DNA of 64,000 nucleotides. Origin: JBGQOJ01 sp052119585. Its GTDB lineage: Bacteria > Pseudomonadota > Alphaproteobacteria > Rhodobacterales > Rhodobacteraceae. The notes beneath the pieces are model-generated. The model had not been told where the DNA came from, made no database searches, and saw only the letters and a list, made by a program, of their open reading frames with translations. The stretch lies in contig NZ_JBGQOJ010000008.1 in the NCBI RefSeq assembly GCF_052119585.1, positions 1-64,000 of the forward strand. The letters are read 5' to 3'. A program made the position numbers and the translations under genes. This document shows positions 43,095 through 51,947 of the stretch, in pieces. Numbering within the stretch: position 1 is the stretch's first letter; each line of letters begins with the position of its first letter.

Positions 43095-44307
43095 ACAGGC
43101 AGACAATGCGGGGTTTTGTGGCGCTCATCCCGGCGATGTCGTGTCGTATCTCGTCCAGGTAATTTGGGTTCATCACGATGACCGTGTCGTCATCGGTCAG
43201 ACCCACCGCGTCGGGGGCCTGTATTTCAATGCCGGTGAGGGGCATGAAACATCCCTGTTTTTGGCGGTTCAGGTCGATGGCAAAGCCGATCTCCTGACCT
43301 GCCTGCCGCATGATCAGTGCGAAGGTCACGCCCTTCGAGGCCGTGCCCCATATCCCAATTCGGCCATTTGAGGTCCGGTTTTGCAGCGTTCTGGTCCAGG
43401 TGTCGATGAGGCGGCCCGCCTCCTCGACATAGCGGGATTGGCGCGCAATGGCCTGTTCGACGTCTGATGGGCTGTCTGGTGTTGCGGCGCCCTTTCGTAT
43501 TTCGGCCCACAGATACTGGGCACCGTAAACGGCACGGACCTCGCCCTTCAGGCCATGCTGGCCAAACATCGACCGCAGGGCGTGCGGCGTGAACAACGAA
43601 CAATGCTCGAAAAAGAAGTCATAGAAGGCGGCGTTTTCGAATATCCAATCGACGGAAGGTGTTTCTATAAACAAAACCTGATCGTCCCGGCGCAAAGCAT
43701 TGGAAAGACATTCCGTAAACTGGCGGGGTTCGGCAATGTGTTCGATGGTGTGGCGGGAGCAGAAAATATTGGCATCCCGAGAAATCTTGGAAATGGAGTC
43801 GGACGTAAAGAACTCTCGATGAACAACGGCGCAGGCGGGAAGCGGGGTTTTCCCGGAAAATGACGGATCAAATCCAACCGCAGAGTGAACCCGCCCTTCA
43901 GAGCGTTCGACCACCAGCCGCAAGAAATCCGCTTCGCCGCAGCCGATCTCTACGTAGTGAATAGGTGTATCCCCCGGGATAGCGGCAATCACATCGTCGG
44001 CACGCGCCTCCAGGTGGGCCCGGTAAAAGGCCGAGCCGAGCACATCATTGTTGTAGGTCTCGTCATATTGGATCAGGTCGTCAGAAAATGCGTCGTTCCA
44101 TACGAAGCTGCAGGTCGCGCATTGGGCCATCGCCAATGAGGCCTTTGGAAAGTCCAAAGCAGCTTGGCGGCTGGGCAGGGTCGTGTTTTGCAAGGTCGGA
44201 ACCGGTGAGCGATGCAAAAAGACCTTGTGCTCAGCGACTATGCCGCAGGCGGGGCAGGGCTTGCTGGACGTGGATGTGGGTAATGAATTGCCTTGAATCT
44301 TCGACAT
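43093..44307 (-). CDS. Class I SAM C-methyltransferase-like protein with zinc-binding N-terminus
   Basis: A 404-residue three-domain methyltransferase of the sugar C-methyltransferase type. The N-terminal zinc-type motif uses CPACG (about 18-22) and CATCSFV (about 63-69). The SAM-binding domain starts IHYVEIGCGEADFLRLVVER near 115 and has RHTIEHIAEPRQF. The C-terminal Rossmann-like domain has GIWGTASKGVTFALIMRQAG, the GAxxKG pattern of the family. It stands alone on its strand, divergent from an epimerase and GT2 gene, inside the sugar region. A second protein of this family is encoded in the rfb operon. The substrate is probably an NDP-sugar or a sugar-related ketone. Confidence 0.8.
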   Translation of the reverse strand: MSKIQGNSLPTSTSSKPCPACGIVAEHKVFLHRSPVPTLQNTTLPSRQAALDFPKASLAMAQCATCSFVWNDAFSDDLIQYDETYNNDVLGSAFYRAHLEARADDVIAAIPGDTPIHYVEIGCGEADFLRLVVERSEGRVHSAVGFDPSFSGKTPLPACAVVHREFFTSDSISKISRDANIFCSRHTIEHIAEPRQFTECLSNALRRDDQVLFIETPSVDWIFENAAFYDFFFEHCSLFTPHALRSMFGQHGLKGEVRAVYGAQYLWAEIRKGAATPDSPSDVEQAIARQSRYVEEAGRLIDTWTRTLQNRTSNGRIGIWGTASKGVTFALIMRQAGQEIGFAIDLNRQKQGCFMPLTGIEIQAPDAVGLTDDDTVIVMNPNYLDEIRHDIAGMSATKPRIVCL

Positions 44308-44438
44308 TTTTTGGTTTCATTTGATGCGCGGTATGTATCGGCGTTTGATTTCCTGACTCGTTTAGGTAACATCCAAGCGTGTAATGCAACCAAAAAAAAG
44401 CGCTCAAAAGGCGCCTGTATGCAGTAGTTAGGAATTCC

Positions 44439-45257
44439 ATGCCCGCTCAGTCAGAACGGTTGTTCGTTTTCGGCGCCACGGGGCGGATTGGCGCGGCGCT
44501 TGTGAACGAGTCGCGCAAAGCGCTGGTTGAGCCTCTAGAGATGGACCGAACTGCGTTGCACGCATGTAAAAGCGTGGAGGCGGCGCAGGCTTTGCTGAAG
44601 TCCGCCGGGTTTTCCGCGCAAGATACGGTTATTGTTGCGGCTGGCGAAATCAACCCGCGCGCCGGGGACGAGGTCTTGCACCACGTGAATGTTGTTCTGG
44701 CGGGCAATGCGGCCTTGGCTGCGACCGGACTGGGCGGAAAAGCTGTGACCTTGGGAACTGTTCTGGAAACCAAGTTGTCGGTGGCGGCGCAGAATGCCTA
44801 TGTGGCTGGCAAGGTCGCGGTCGCGGATATGTCGCGGGATCGGTGGCTGCACCTTCGTCTGAATACGGTCTATGGCGGCCCGGAACCCCACCCCTTTATG
44901 TTTATCGGTCAGGTTTTGGAAAGCCTTCGGTCCGGGCGCCGCTTTTCCATGACCGACGGCAGGCAACGCCGGGAATATCATCATGTCGAGGATGAAGTTC
45001 GCGCAATCATGATGCTTGCACGACGTGAGCGGGCAGGGGTTTTCAATCTGAACAACGGGTGCGATACCTCGCTTGCGGAACTTGCACAGGGGGTGTTCCG
45101 GCATTTCGGTAGGGAGGATCTGCTTGGGATCGGGGACCTGCCATCCCCTGAGTATGAGGCGTATGATCTTTCGGATGCAAGTGAGGTGACCCTGGATCCG
45201 GGGCCATTTCGGGACACAGTTCCCGCAGTTTGCACGTGGTTGGAGCGGCACGTCTGA
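44439..45257 (+). CDS. NAD-dependent epimerase/dehydratase-like protein (extended SDR)
   Basis: A 272-residue Rossmann-fold protein. The NAD-binding motif is FGATGRIG at residues 11-18, and the catalytic Tyr-Lys pair is AYVAGKVAVAD. RLNTVYGGPEPHPFMFIGQV and REYHHVEDEVRAIMMLARRE match the substrate-domain pattern of sugar-nucleotide epimerases and reductases. It comes 131 bases after the divergent methyltransferase start and precedes the GT2 gene by 27 bases. Likely role: modification of an NDP-sugar or reduction of a 4-ketosugar. Confidence 0.75.
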   Translation: MPAQSERLFVFGATGRIGAALVNESRKALVEPLEMDRTALHACKSVEAAQALLKSAGFSAQDTVIVAAGEINPRAGDEVLHHVNVVLAGNAALAATGLGGKAVTLGTVLETKLSVAAQNAYVAGKVAVADMSRDRWLHLRLNTVYGGPEPHPFMFIGQVLESLRSGRRFSMTDGRQRREYHHVEDEVRAIMMLARRERAGVFNLNNGCDTSLAELAQGVFRHFGREDLLGIGDLPSPEYEAYDLSDASEVTLDPGPFRDTVPAVCTWLERHV

Positions 45258-45284
45258 GATCGTGTGACAAAGAGGACGGTTCTA

Positions 45285-46421
45285 ATGCAGGCGACGGAAA
45301 AACTGATCACGATCCTCGTGCCCGTCTATAACGAGGAAGTGTCTTTACCCTTTTTTCTCGAACGCATCGACAAGGTGGTAGAGGACATACGGTCAAAGTT
45401 CGGATTTTCGGTGGAACTTGTTTTCACCGACAATTGCAGCTCTGACGGGACCGCCACAGTGCTGGAGCAAGCAGCAATAAGTCGCCCTTATCTCAGGGTG
45501 TTCCGCTTTTCGCGAAATGTCGGTTTCCAGCGTTCGATCATATCGGGCTATGCCCTTGCGCGGGGCGATGCCTGCGTGCAAATCGATTGCGATCTTGAGG
45601 ATCCTCCCGAGTTGATCCTTGATTTCATCTCTGCCTGGCTCGAAGGCTACAAGGTGGTTTACGGCGTCCGGCTGTCGCGTCGCGAAGGTCTGTTGATGCG
45701 GGCGACACGGGGATTTTTCTATCGCATTGTCAATATGTTGTCCGAGGACGACACCCCGGTCAATGCCGGGGATTTTCGGCTGATAGACCGGCGTGTGATC
45801 GACATCGTCTGTCAGGTCAATGATGCCGAGCCCTATTTGCGCGGCCTGATTTCGAATCTGGGGTTCCGGCAAAAGGGGATTCCCTTTGATCGGGACGCAC
45901 GAGTGGCCGGGGAGACAAAGTTCTCTTTGCGACAATATGCGTCGATCGCGATCGACGGGATCCTTCAATCCTCGATCCGGCCTTTGAACATATCGCTTTG
46001 GGTTTCTGTCTTTGCATTCCTTGTCAGCATGACGCTGGCATGCTTTTATATTATCAGCAAGTTGCTTGGAAACATTCAGGCCGAAGGCTTTGTCACGCTC
46101 GTCGTTTTGGGGCTGCTTCAGTTCAGTGTGCTGTTGTTGGTCATCGGGATCAACAGTATCTATCTTGGCCGGGTTTACCGTCAGGTGTTTCGCAGACCGA
46201 TTTCGATCATCGAAGTGACCCGCAATGCGCCATTTTTGTCAGAGACCGACGGACTTGTATACTGGCCAGGAGAGCCTTCGCCGCTACGAGGAAAACACAA
46301 GAACGCGCTGCAAAACAAAGGACAGAGGCACGACGATAAAGACTGCGGCAGCACCTGCCCAGATTTGGGTGAAGCCGAAGTTGATGAAAAGGGCGATAAG
46401 GCTGACGTTAACAAAATATAG
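45285..46421 (+). CDS. Glycosyltransferase family 2, dolichol-phosphate-sugar-synthase-like
   Basis: A 378-residue membrane-bound enzyme that would put a sugar onto a polyprenyl phosphate. GT-A motifs are ILVPVYNEEVSLPFFLERID, VFTDNCSSDGT and QIDCDLEDPPELI with the metal-binding Asp residues, and RRVIDIVC. Two C-terminal membrane helices follow (VSVFAFLVSMTLACFYIISK; LLQFSVLLLVIGINSIYLGR). This is the GtrB/ArnC architecture. The last 45 residues (KNALQNKGQRHDDKDC and on) are polar and atypical and are encoded in DNA antisense to gtrA. The start is ATG with AGAGGAC before it; an upstream GTG is less good. Confidence 0.85.
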   Translation: MQATEKLITILVPVYNEEVSLPFFLERIDKVVEDIRSKFGFSVELVFTDNCSSDGTATVLEQAAISRPYLRVFRFSRNVGFQRSIISGYALARGDACVQIDCDLEDPPELILDFISAWLEGYKVVYGVRLSRREGLLMRATRGFFYRIVNMLSEDDTPVNAGDFRLIDRRVIDIVCQVNDAEPYLRGLISNLGFRQKGIPFDRDARVAGETKFSLRQYASIAIDGILQSSIRPLNISLWVSVFAFLVSMTLACFYIISKLLGNIQAEGFVTLVVLGLLQFSVLLLVIGINSIYLGRVYRQVFRRPISIIEVTRNAPFLSETDGLVYWPGEPSPLRGKHKNALQNKGQRHDDKDCGSTCPDLGEAEVDEKGDKADVNKI

Positions 46422-46670
46422 CCCGCCCCATAAAATGACATATCGAATAAACGAGTTTCGGCTGCTGCTGCGAAAGACCAGTTTTCGGCTGCTCCAGTGT
46501 CCGACAGTGATGCCGACGATCAGGCTGATCAGCGACGCCAGTGTGAAATGCAGGCCGATCCACGACAGCCCTGCGTAGATGCTGAAGCCCAGCAAAGTGT
46601 TCAGGGCACCAAAGATGCAAAAGCGAAAGACAATCGCGGCAGAGTTGTGGATGGTTTTAATCCAGGGCAT
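46284..46670 (-). CDS. GtrA-family membrane protein
   Basis: A 128-residue inner-membrane protein with four hydrophobic helices, as in GtrA proteins thought to flip or position polyprenyl-linked sugars: IVFRFCIFGALNTLLGFSIY, LASLISLIVGITVGHW, VILWGGLYFVNVSLIALFIN, and GAAAVFIVVPLSFVLQRVLV. The start overlaps the upstream GT2 stop by 14 bases. Its 3' end overlaps the convergent GtrB-like gene by about 138 bases. The GtrA and GtrB-like proteins may act together despite lying on opposite strands. Confidence 0.8.
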   Translation of the reverse strand: MPWIKTIHNSAAIVFRFCIFGALNTLLGFSIYAGLSWIGLHFTLASLISLIVGITVGHWSSRKLVFRSSSRNSFIRYVILWGGLYFVNVSLIALFINFGFTQIWAGAAAVFIVVPLSFVLQRVLVFSS

Positions 46671-47496
46671 GGGCAGTCTTGCGTTGGCGCCATGGCACCA
46701 CAACTTGGAAGAAGACAAATTTCTGGGTGAGAACCAGCCAGAAATTGACGGTTTGCATGATCCGCTGACCCGGTGACAGGCGCAGTCCTGATATCAGTTC
46801 GGCCTGGCGAAAGTCGCGCAAGGCCTTTCCCATCAGGCTGCGGGTAAGATTGCCGCCGGAATAGGTGTTGGCGATGGCCAGGGATGGAATATGCCCGCAT
46901 TTTCGTCCACGCGCCGTCATATAGCTATGGAGAATATCCGAGGCATAGCTTGCGTCGGCGGCATACTGAAAGGTCAGGCCGGTATCCCTTTTGTGAAGAA
47001 GAGGAATGCCAAACCGATTTCGGGTCGAGACCAGAGAGGCGATGAACGTCTGTTCGGGATCAAAAACGGACCCGCGGCGGAACCGGTTGTTCATGATCGG
47101 GCGTCCGGCACCGTCCTGGAACTGGATGTCGGAATAGACACTGACGATTTCCGGGTCGGTTTCCATCAATGCAATCGCCCGCGAAAAGGCAGAAGCGTCG
47201 ATCAGGTGGTCGTCGCTGCAAAGAAAAATGTAATGGGGGCGTTCTACAAGGTCGAACAACCGGTTTATATTTGCTATCATCCCGATATTCTCTGCATTCT
47301 GCATAAGAACGATCCGGCTGTCCTGCGCGGCAAGTTTCGTAAGCTTCTCGAACGTGCCATCGGAGCTACAGTTATCGCTTACCAAAACCCGCACATCCAC
47401 CCCGGTTTGAGCAAGGCAAGAGCGAACAGCCCGGTCCACATTCAGGACGTCGTTGTAGACCGGGATGAACACGTCGATTTTGGCAGGGTCGATCAT
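46657..47496 (-). CDS. Glycosyltransferase family 2
   Basis: A 279-residue cytoplasmic GT-A-fold enzyme: VFIPVYNDVLNVDRAVRSCL near residue 10, LVSDNCSSDGTFEKL, and FLCSDDHLIDASAF, which holds the metal-binding acidic pair. The C-terminal half has no membrane helix except a weakly hydrophobic end (FWLVLTQKFVFFQVVVPW). The start ATG is four bases after the preceding stop; an in-frame TTG overlaps that gene. It is the only cytosolic-type transferase of the rfb operon and so a candidate to transfer the CDP-sugar made there. Confidence 0.85.
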   Translation of the reverse strand: MIDPAKIDVFIPVYNDVLNVDRAVRSCLAQTGVDVRVLVSDNCSSDGTFEKLTKLAAQDSRIVLMQNAENIGMIANINRLFDLVERPHYIFLCSDDHLIDASAFSRAIALMETDPEIVSVYSDIQFQDGAGRPIMNNRFRRGSVFDPEQTFIASLVSTRNRFGIPLLHKRDTGLTFQYAADASYASDILHSYMTARGRKCGHIPSLAIANTYSGGNLTRSLMGKALRDFRQAELISGLRLSPGQRIMQTVNFWLVLTQKFVFFQVVVPWRQRKTAHALD

Positions 47497-47500
47497 GGAT

Positions 47501-48271
47501 TTACCCAAGGCGTCGCAGGAACCCGTTCGGTGCGACCGAGATCAGGATTTTCAAGTCGATTTGTCTGTCGATTTCGAAATCGCCGTTCTCTTTCAGAAAG
47601 GCGTGCACCGCAGTCTTTGGATTGTCGCCAGGGCCCCATGGGCGATCCGGATACATCTCTTCCCCCACGTCTTCGATGATGGTGTCGAAAACAACGCAGT
47701 AGCTGCCCTTCGACGTCAGTGGCGCATATGCCCGAAGCTCTTCGAGAACGTGGTCGTGCGTGTGGTTGCTGTCAAGAAACACCAGGACACGTTCGTAGCC
47801 TTTCGCGAAATCCTTTACCTGGGACACAATGCTGGGGTCGATGCTTGACCCTTGGATCATTTCAATCCGGCTGCGCATGGGATGTGCGTCGATAGCCTGC
47901 CGGTTGTGGGGGCGGATGTCGATGTCGATCCCCAGAACCTTTCGCCGGGACGCCGCAGGGTCAAGGGATGTCCCCGCTTCTATCGCGTCGCACATATCCA
48001 TCATGGCCAACATTGCGGCGCTCATGACCAGAGAACCGCCATGCGCGATTCCGGTTTCTATGATCAGATCGGGGCGGATGTTCCAGATCAGTTCCTGCAC
48101 CGCGACCATGTCTTGCGGGTACTGGATGATCGGTCTGCCGAGAAACGAGAAGTTGTAGGAGTATTTCGGCTTGGTGGATGCAACCATGAAGCTGTGCGCA
48201 GCAGACTTCAGCTCTTCCTCCATTTCATAGGACGCGATCCGCTCGGCGGTTTCCTGTTCAAAGTCTGTCAT
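47501..48271 (-). CDS. CmcI-like (cephalosporin hydroxylase family) SAM methyltransferase
   Basis: A 256-residue protein of the cephalosporin hydroxylase/CmcI family, whose members act mostly as SAM-dependent O-methyltransferases, including sugar (rhamnosyl) methyltransferases. Seen are FLGRPIIQYPQDMVAVQELI, IETGIAHGGSLVMSAAM with the SAM-binding glycines, VLGIDIDIRPHNR, IQGSSIDPSIVSQV and FLDSNHTHDHVLEELRAYAP. The start MTDFEQETAERI overlaps the upstream epimerase stop by four bases; the frame remains open further upstream, but that part is not protein-like. In the rfb operon an O-methylated sugar is a reasonable product. Confidence 0.85.
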   Translation of the reverse strand: MTDFEQETAERIASYEMEEELKSAAHSFMVASTKPKYSYNFSFLGRPIIQYPQDMVAVQELIWNIRPDLIIETGIAHGGSLVMSAAMLAMMDMCDAIEAGTSLDPAASRRKVLGIDIDIRPHNRQAIDAHPMRSRIEMIQGSSIDPSIVSQVKDFAKGYERVLVFLDSNHTHDHVLEELRAYAPLTSKGSYCVVFDTIIEDVGEEMYPDRPWGPGDNPKTAVHAFLKENGDFEIDRQIDLKILISVAPNGFLRRLG

Positions 48272-49104
48272 GGTCTTCCTCTCTGCAAAGCCTGAAATGT
48301 CGGGATGCCCACAACAAAAGGGGGGTCTGACGGGTTCTCGGGTCGCGCACCAAAATTCAACAAATGTTCCGCTCCATACAGTGCCGCAATTTCTTGCGCA
48401 ATGTTCCGGACGGTTCTGGGGGTTCCGGTGCAGATATTCGCCATTCCCTGATGTTTGCCCAGGCTTGCCGACACAATTTGACGACCTGCCTCGGCAACAT
48501 CCATATAATCGCGAACCTGATGCCCGCTTGTCAGGTCCAGTGTCTCGCCGCGGGCGAGGGCGGTGTGCAGCATCGGGAAAAGCCGCGCCGGATGCTCGCC
48601 CTCTCCATGCAGATAGAACAAGCGACACCATGCCGCCCGCTTGCCAGCCGCCTCGGCCATAGCCACTGCGGTCAAGCCAAGGCTGACCTTGCAGGCGGCA
48701 TAGGGTGTCTGGGGCGCCAACTGGTCTTCGGTCGTCAGGGGCGCCGTTTGAAAGGCGTATTCGAAACATGTCCCCAAGCCGGTCCAATGAGGCACATCCG
48801 AAGACAGGAATGCCTTGAGCAAGGTCAGGCTGCCTTGCAGGCAATCGAGGTTCCGGAGAGAAAGTTGGTAGGCACCCGGTTCCACATACCAGGCCGCGTG
48901 GATGACCCTGTCGATGCCATCCATCTGTTGCAGCCACCACGCTTCGCTTTCCGAAAAGATGTCGGGTGAAACCACGATCTCGGTCTCTTGCGGCAAGTCT
49001 TTCGGGTCGCGGACGATTGCGCGGACCTTGCTGCCCCGCGCGGTAAGCTCTGCCAGAATTTGACGTCCGACAAACCCGGTCGCCCCGGTCAGCAGGACCC
49101 GCAT
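48268..49104 (-). CDS. NAD-dependent epimerase/reductase (extended SDR)
   Basis: A 278-residue Rossmann-fold sugar-nucleotide enzyme. The NAD motif is TGATGFVG at residues 6-13. The SDR active-site lysine is in TPYAACKVSLGLTAVAM (Tyr-x3-Lys), with GLGTCFEYAF before it. It lies directly after the C-methyltransferase gene (TAATG, one-base overlap) and before the CmcI-like gene (four-base overlap). In comparable pathways an enzyme of this class reduces the 4-keto group after C-methylation, so a 4-reductase role is proposed. Confidence 0.8.
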   Translation of the reverse strand: MRVLLTGATGFVGRQILAELTARGSKVRAIVRDPKDLPQETEIVVSPDIFSESEAWWLQQMDGIDRVIHAAWYVEPGAYQLSLRNLDCLQGSLTLLKAFLSSDVPHWTGLGTCFEYAFQTAPLTTEDQLAPQTPYAACKVSLGLTAVAMAEAAGKRAAWCRLFYLHGEGEHPARLFPMLHTALARGETLDLTSGHQVRDYMDVAEAGRQIVSASLGKHQGMANICTGTPRTVRNIAQEIAALYGAEHLLNFGARPENPSDPPFVVGIPTFQALQRGRP

Positions 49105-50330
49105 TATTCGTAGACCTTGATGTCGGGTACTGCCGTGACAAAGCGGGTGCCACGCGCCCGGAGTTCACTGTGCTGGGCCAGAATTTCGTCAATCAGGTTC
49201 CAGGGCAGCACCAGAACATAGTCAGGCTGGTAGTCGGTCAAGGCTTCGGGCGGGTATATGGGGATCAGGCTTCCCGGCAGACGCTTGCCTTGCTTGGACG
49301 CGGCCGCATCACAGACAAAAGGCAGCAGGTCTGGCGTGACCCCGGAAAAATTCAGCAAGGTGTTACCCTTGGCCGCGGCACCATAGGCTGCGATTTTGCT
49401 GCCGTTTTGTTTTACCTTATTCAGGAATTCAAGCAGCATGTCCCGCGTGGCCTCGGCGCGCGCCTGAAATCCCTGATATGGGGGCAGGCTGTTCAGGCCG
49501 AAATCGGCCTCCTTTTTGCGCAGCTCATCAACCCTTTTGTGGACTGGACGTTGGGGGTCGGTATGCCCACCAAAGACCCGCAGGCTTCCTCCGTGGGACA
49601 ATATCTCCTCGACATCAAAAACCTGAAGCCCATGGCTTGCAAAGATCTGCTCGACCGCGACAAGCGACAAATAGGAGTAATGCTCGTGGTAAACCGTATC
49701 GAACTGGCCATGCTGGATCATCTTCAGAAGATGTGGAAACTCCAATGTTATCGTGCCATTTGGCTTTAGCGCGCGGGCCATGCCAAGGGTAAAATCATTG
49801 ATATCAGGCACATGGGCATAAACGTTGTTGCCAAGAATCAGATCCGCCATTCGGCCCTCTGCCGCCAGCTTTGCCCCGTATCCGGCCCCGAAGAAGACCT
49901 GTTCGGTCGGCACGCCAATCCGTCTTGCGGCTTCGGCGGTGCTTAATGTGGGCTCGATCCCCAAGCACGGGATCCCTGCCGCCACAAAATTCCGTAACAA
50001 GTAGCCGTCGTTTGACGCCAGTTCGACCACAAAGCTATCCTGATCCAGTCCAAGGCGTTCAGTCATATCCTGACAATAGATCCTGGCGTGTTCGAGCCAG
50101 GATTTCGAGGTAGAGGAAAAATAGGCGTAATCATCGGTGAAAAGCTCGTCCGAGCGCGCGTAGTCCTCGGTTTGCACCAGCCAACATGTGTCGCAGACCC
50201 GGATGCGCAGCGGGATCTCCATCTGCTTTTCCGGGTCTTGCTGTGCGTCAAGGTAGTTGTTCGAGGGAGGGGCTTCGCCCAAATCGAGGAACATGTGCCG
50301 GAGCGGGGTGTTACAATGGCGGCATTTCAT
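49104..50330 (-). CDS. NDP-sugar C-methyltransferase
   Basis: A 408-residue class I SAM methyltransferase of the TylCIII/NovU type, which adds a methyl carbon to C3 (or C5) of NDP-4-keto-6-deoxysugars. The N-terminal zinc motif has CRHCN at 3-7 and CDTCWLVQ at 46-53. The SAM domain has FVVELASNDGYLLRNFVAAG, and YHEHYSYLSLVAVEQIFASH carries the catalytic Tyr/His region of the family. The C-terminal domain has IAAYGAAAKGNTLLNFSG. It is flanked by an RfbC-like epimerase gene (four-base overlap) and a reductase gene. This order fits synthesis of a branched-chain 6-deoxysugar. Confidence 0.88.
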   Translation of the reverse strand: MKCRHCNTPLRHMFLDLGEAPPSNNYLDAQQDPEKQMEIPLRIRVCDTCWLVQTEDYARSDELFTDDYAYFSSTSKSWLEHARIYCQDMTERLGLDQDSFVVELASNDGYLLRNFVAAGIPCLGIEPTLSTAEAARRIGVPTEQVFFGAGYGAKLAAEGRMADLILGNNVYAHVPDINDFTLGMARALKPNGTITLEFPHLLKMIQHGQFDTVYHEHYSYLSLVAVEQIFASHGLQVFDVEEILSHGGSLRVFGGHTDPQRPVHKRVDELRKKEADFGLNSLPPYQGFQARAEATRDMLLEFLNKVKQNGSKIAAYGAAAKGNTLLNFSGVTPDLLPFVCDAAASKQGKRLPGSLIPIYPPEALTDYQPDYVLVLPWNLIDEILAQHSELRARGTRFVTAVPDIKVYE

Positions 50331-50869
50331 GGCGTCAACGGCTCCTGCTCTGCCATCGGGGCAAAGGATAAATCCCTTTCCGAAATAACGGAAACGGGTA
50401 ATGGAAGGTCAATCCCGACATCGTCGAACCGGACTCCACCCTGATGGTCGGGACTATAGGGTCTGGAGTGCCAATAAAGAAGACTGGTGTCATCGGCGAG
50501 GGTCTGAAAGCCATGCGCGAACCCTTCGGGAATGTAGATCAGGCTGGGAACATCGGCATTCAGCTCAATGGACCCCCACTGGCCATAGGTGGCCGCGCCT
50601 TGCCGCAGGTCGACGAAATAGTCGATGACCGAACCGCGCGTGCAGCGAACCATTTTAATTTCGCTTTGGGGCTCGCGTTGAAAATGCAGCCCCCGCGCCG
50701 TGCCGCGCTTTGCGCTGCAGGATTGGTTCATCTGCACCCAGTTCGTGCAAAGCCCCTGTTCTGCCCATTTTTCCTGACAATACAGCCGGGCAAAAGAGCC
50801 GCGCGCGTCCCCATTCGGTTCGAGTGTGACGAGTATTATTCCAGGCAGGGAGAGCGGAGTGAATTTCAT
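50327..50869 (-). CDS. dTDP-4-dehydrorhamnose 3,5-epimerase-like (RfbC family)
   Basis: A 180-residue cupin-fold epimerase. It shows RGSFARLYCQEKWAEQG, NQSCSAKRGTARGLHFQ with the catalytic His in GLHFQ, VDLRQGAATYGQW and IPEGFAHGFQTLADD. Because it follows CDP-glucose genes with no rmlA/rmlB nearby, the substrate is more likely CDP-4-keto-6-deoxyglucose than the dTDP form. A 3-epimerase or 3,5-epimerase outcome cannot be told apart. Four-base overlaps tie it to rfbG and to the C-methyltransferase gene. Confidence 0.85.
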   Translation of the reverse strand: MKFTPLSLPGIILVTLEPNGDARGSFARLYCQEKWAEQGLCTNWVQMNQSCSAKRGTARGLHFQREPQSEIKMVRCTRGSVIDYFVDLRQGAATYGQWGSIELNADVPSLIYIPEGFAHGFQTLADDTSLLYWHSRPYSPDHQGGVRFDDVGIDLPLPVSVISERDLSFAPMAEQEPLTP

Positions 50870-51942
50870 AGGGCGTCCTGTGCAAACCGGGTCACCTGTG
50901 CCTGGGTGATCGTCGGGATGTCGGCCCCTTCATCCGCCCGTTTATACCATTCCATCGTCGCCTCGACGGCCTTCTCGAAGGACCAGACCGGGGACCAGCC
51001 CAGAACATGCCGGGCCTTGTCGATCGACAGCGCCAGCAGGTTCGCCTCATGCGGGGCGGAGCCTTGCGCGGCGCTGATGTCCGTCCATGATCCGGGCCAA
51101 TGCCGCAAGCCCTGTGTCACCAGGTTGCCGACCGAGCGATGGTCCGAAGATTCTGGACCGAAGTTGAATGTGTTCAAGTGCTGCAATTGATCTGGCGTGG
51201 CGGACAGAAGGGCCTCCGCAAGGCACAGATACCCGTTTAGCGGGTCGAGAACATGTTGCCAGGGGCGGCTGGCGTGCGGGTTTCGCACCGCGACGGGGCA
51301 ATTCCGGGACAAGGCGCGCACCATGTCGGGAACGATCCGGTCCTCTGCCCAGTCGCCGCCGCCGATCACATTGCCAGCCCGGGCTGAGGCGATGCGAACC
51401 CGGTCCGGTGACGCGAAGGATTCCGCAAAGGAATGGATCGCCAACTCGCATGCGGCCTTGCTTGCGCTATAGGGGTCCTTGCCACCAAGACGATCATTTT
51501 CTCGGTAGGAGTGGACCCATTCGTGATTGTGATAAACCTTGTCCGTAGTGATTGCGACGACACTCATCGGGCGGCCTGACTGCTGTTGCGCGCGTCGGGC
51601 CGCCTCCATCAGATTGACTGTGCCCATCAGGTTCGAGGACCAGGTTTCAAGCGGGTTATCGTAGGATGGCCGCACCAGCGCCTGAGCCGCCAGATGAAAG
51701 ATCACATCTGCTCTGCTCGTCACAATCGCTGATTGCAGCTTCTCGATATCCCGAATGTCGCCAATTTGATGATTGCGGATCGTTTCCCCGATCTTTGCCT
51801 GGTGAAAAAGCGCAGGCTCGGTTGCTGGCGCAAGGGCGTATCCCCAGACATGGGCACCAAGTTCGCCAAGCAACAGGCTAAGCCACGATCCTTTAAACCC
51901 GGTGTGCCCGGTGATGAAGACGTTTCTTCCGGCCCAGCTCAT
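50866..51942 (-). CDS. rfbG: CDP-glucose 4,6-dehydratase
   Basis: A 358-residue extended SDR that converts CDP-glucose to CDP-4-keto-6-deoxyglucose. The NAD motif is TGHTGFKGSW near residues 10-19, typical of RfbG. FHLAAQALVRPSYDNPLETW, ITTDKVYHN, and DPYSASKAACELAI with Tyr-x3-Lys also match. RIVPDMVRALSRNCPVAVRN and SRPWQHVLDPLNGYL are specific to CDP-glucose dehydratases. The start is five bases after rfbF. Confidence 0.93.
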   Translation of the reverse strand: MSWAGRNVFITGHTGFKGSWLSLLLGELGAHVWGYALAPATEPALFHQAKIGETIRNHQIGDIRDIEKLQSAIVTSRADVIFHLAAQALVRPSYDNPLETWSSNLMGTVNLMEAARRAQQQSGRPMSVVAITTDKVYHNHEWVHSYRENDRLGGKDPYSASKAACELAIHSFAESFASPDRVRIASARAGNVIGGGDWAEDRIVPDMVRALSRNCPVAVRNPHASRPWQHVLDPLNGYLCLAEALLSATPDQLQHLNTFNFGPESSDHRSVGNLVTQGLRHWPGSWTDISAAQGSAPHEANLLALSIDKARHVLGWSPVWSFEKAVEATMEWYKRADEGADIPTITQAQVTRFAQDAL

Positions 51943-51947
51943 CTTGT

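Noticed and set aside
47501..49192. A continuous 563-codon frame suggesting an N-terminal extension of the CmcI-like protein
   Set aside because: Its first 300 codons are the epimerase gene read in another frame; the real start overlaps the epimerase stop by four bases.
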